NCBI GenBank assembly: GCA_025963955.1
Contig: JAOPZU010000210.1
Location: 1-5,072, forward strand
From: Solirubrobacterales bacterium
GTDB taxonomy: Bacteria > Actinomycetota > Thermoleophilia > Solirubrobacterales > Solirubrobacteraceae
Reading direction: 5' to 3'
DNA length: 5,072 nt
Numbering within the stretch: position 1 is the first letter of the stretch; every line of letters begins with the position of its first letter. This document shows positions 4,367 through 5,072 of the stretch, one piece after another. Under the pieces are notes generated by a model that did no database searches, was not told the DNA's origin, and worked only from the letters and a program-made list of their open reading frames with translations. Made by a program: the position numbers and the translations under genes.

Positions 4367-5072
4367 TGCGCCTGCACCGGCTTCAGGTCCAGGCGCTGCA
4401 GGCCTTCGCCGGCTGCGTCGAGGTCGACTTCGACGCGCTGTCCGAGGCGGGCCTCTTCCTGCTCCACGGGGAGACGGGCGCGGGGAAGACGACGCTGCTC
4501 GACGCGGTGGTCTTCGCGCTCTTCGGGCGCCTGCCCGGCGCGCGGGGCGGCGAGGGGCGCGAGCGGGCGGACCTCGCGGCGCCCGAGCTGCCGACGTCGG
4601 TCACGCTCGAGCTGACGCTGCGCGGGGAGCGGCTGCGGATCACCCGCACCCCGAAGCAGGAGCGGCCCAAGCAGCGCGGGACGGGTGTGCGCACGGTCGC
4701 TCCGACGGTGGTGCTGGAGGCGATCGCCACCGACGGCAGCGCGGTCGTCAAGGCCACACGGGTCGAGGAGGTCCAGCACGAGATCGACCGGCTGCTCGGG
4801 ATGAACCGCGAGCAGTTCTGCCAGGTCGTGCTGCTGCCGCAGGGCCAGTTCGCCACCTTCCTCCATGCGCGTAGCGACGAGCGTGAGGAGCTCCTGGCGC
4901 GGCTGTTCGGCACCGAGCGCTTCGAGCAGGCCGAGCGCTGGCTGACCGAACGCCGCAAGCGGGCCGACGAGGACGTCCGGCGGGCCCTGCAGGACCTGCG
5001 CGAGATGGCGGCGCGGCTGTCGCAGGTGCTCGCGGCGGAGGCGCCGGACGCGTGGGAGGACGACGCGCCGCT
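4366..5072 (+). CDS. sbcC: Exonuclease SbcCD, ATPase subunit SbcC (Rad50 family), N-terminal part, runs off the right edge
   Basis: SbcC is the SMC-like ATPase partner of SbcD; its long coiled coil and zinc hook tether DNA ends, and its head controls the nuclease. Only the first 235 complete codons are here, of a protein that usually has about 1000 residues. The start MRLHRLQVQALQAF leads into Walker A GETGAGKT at 35-42. An Arg/Lys/Gln-rich segment follows at 94-108 (RTPKQERPKQRGTG), common in SbcC. The Q-loop QVVLLPQGQF at 153-162 and the segment ARLFGTERF at 178-186 come next, and from about 187 the sequence becomes the charged first coiled-coil arm. The signature motif, hook and Walker B lie outside the window. 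The ATG overlaps the sbcD stop (TGATG); a GAGG at 4349-4352 is too distant to be a good Shine-Dalgarno, so translation is probably coupled to sbcD. The frame is intact to the window end. Confidence 0.96.
   Translation, partial: MRLHRLQVQALQAFAGCVEVDFDALSEAGLFLLHGETGAGKTTLLDAVVFALFGRLPGARGGEGRERADLAAPELPTSVTLELTLRGERLRITRTPKQERPKQRGTGVRTVAPTVVLEAIATDGSAVVKATRVEEVQHEIDRLLGMNREQFCQVVLLPQGQFATFLHARSDEREELLARLFGTERFEQAERWLTERRKRADEDVRRALQDLREMAARLSQVLAAEAPDAWEDDAP

Noticed and set aside
1..5072. Defence system, prophage, insertion sequence, CRISPR or tRNA
   Set aside because: All large genes are housekeeping or DNA-repair families with intact motifs. I saw no terminal inverted repeats of an insertion sequence, no regularly spaced repeats and no tRNA-like cloverleaf. 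SbcCD here looks like the chromosomal nuclease and not a defence module.

Overview
The window is ordinary chromosomal DNA from a very GC-rich bacterium, most likely an actinobacterium. The gene order recG-rsmD-coaD followed by a SepIVA/DivIVA-like coiled-coil gene is an actinobacterial arrangement. The protein style (no mycobacterial or Streptomyces-type extensions, a short SepIVA-like protein) makes me think of the deep-branching Thermoleophilia/Solirubrobacterales, but that is an inference without any search. All genes are on the + strand, and I see no mobile element, tRNA, rRNA or CRISPR array.

Bases 1-2593 are a housekeeping cluster. It holds the C-terminal half of the RecG helicase (open at the left edge), then RsmD (16S rRNA G966 N2-methyltransferase), then CoaD (phosphopantetheine adenylyltransferase). 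These three are joined by 1- and 4-base start/stop overlaps, so they are almost certainly cotranscribed and translationally coupled. After a 37-base gap, which contains a five-codon mini-ORF with its own Shine-Dalgarno sequence, comes a 154-residue coiled-coil protein resembling a shortened SepIVA (a DivIVA-type septation factor often misannotated as an ATP synthase b subunit). A strong hairpin that begins inside its stop codon probably ends this unit.

Bases 2594-3220 are the least explained part. They hold one small gene (122 codons from the upstream start, 108 from an alternative start) that I cannot assign to a family. Its 5' end has a possible SD-sequestering inverted repeat and a -10-like box placed to give a leaderless transcript from the internal GTG. 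A second hairpin overlaps its stop codon. The 217-base gap that follows has no convincing gene but contains a perfect 7-bp hairpin and an 11-bp tandem repeat.

Bases 3221-5072 encode the SbcCD (Mre11-Rad50 type) nuclease: complete sbcD, and the first 235 codons of sbcC, overlapping by one base. RecG at one end and SbcCD at the other both process stalled forks and DNA ends, but they look like separate transcription units.

I found no convincing new biological system. The items most worth a second look are the unassigned small gene and its start region, the truncated SepIVA-like protein with its in-frame mini-ORF leader, and the pair of hairpins that overlap stop codons.
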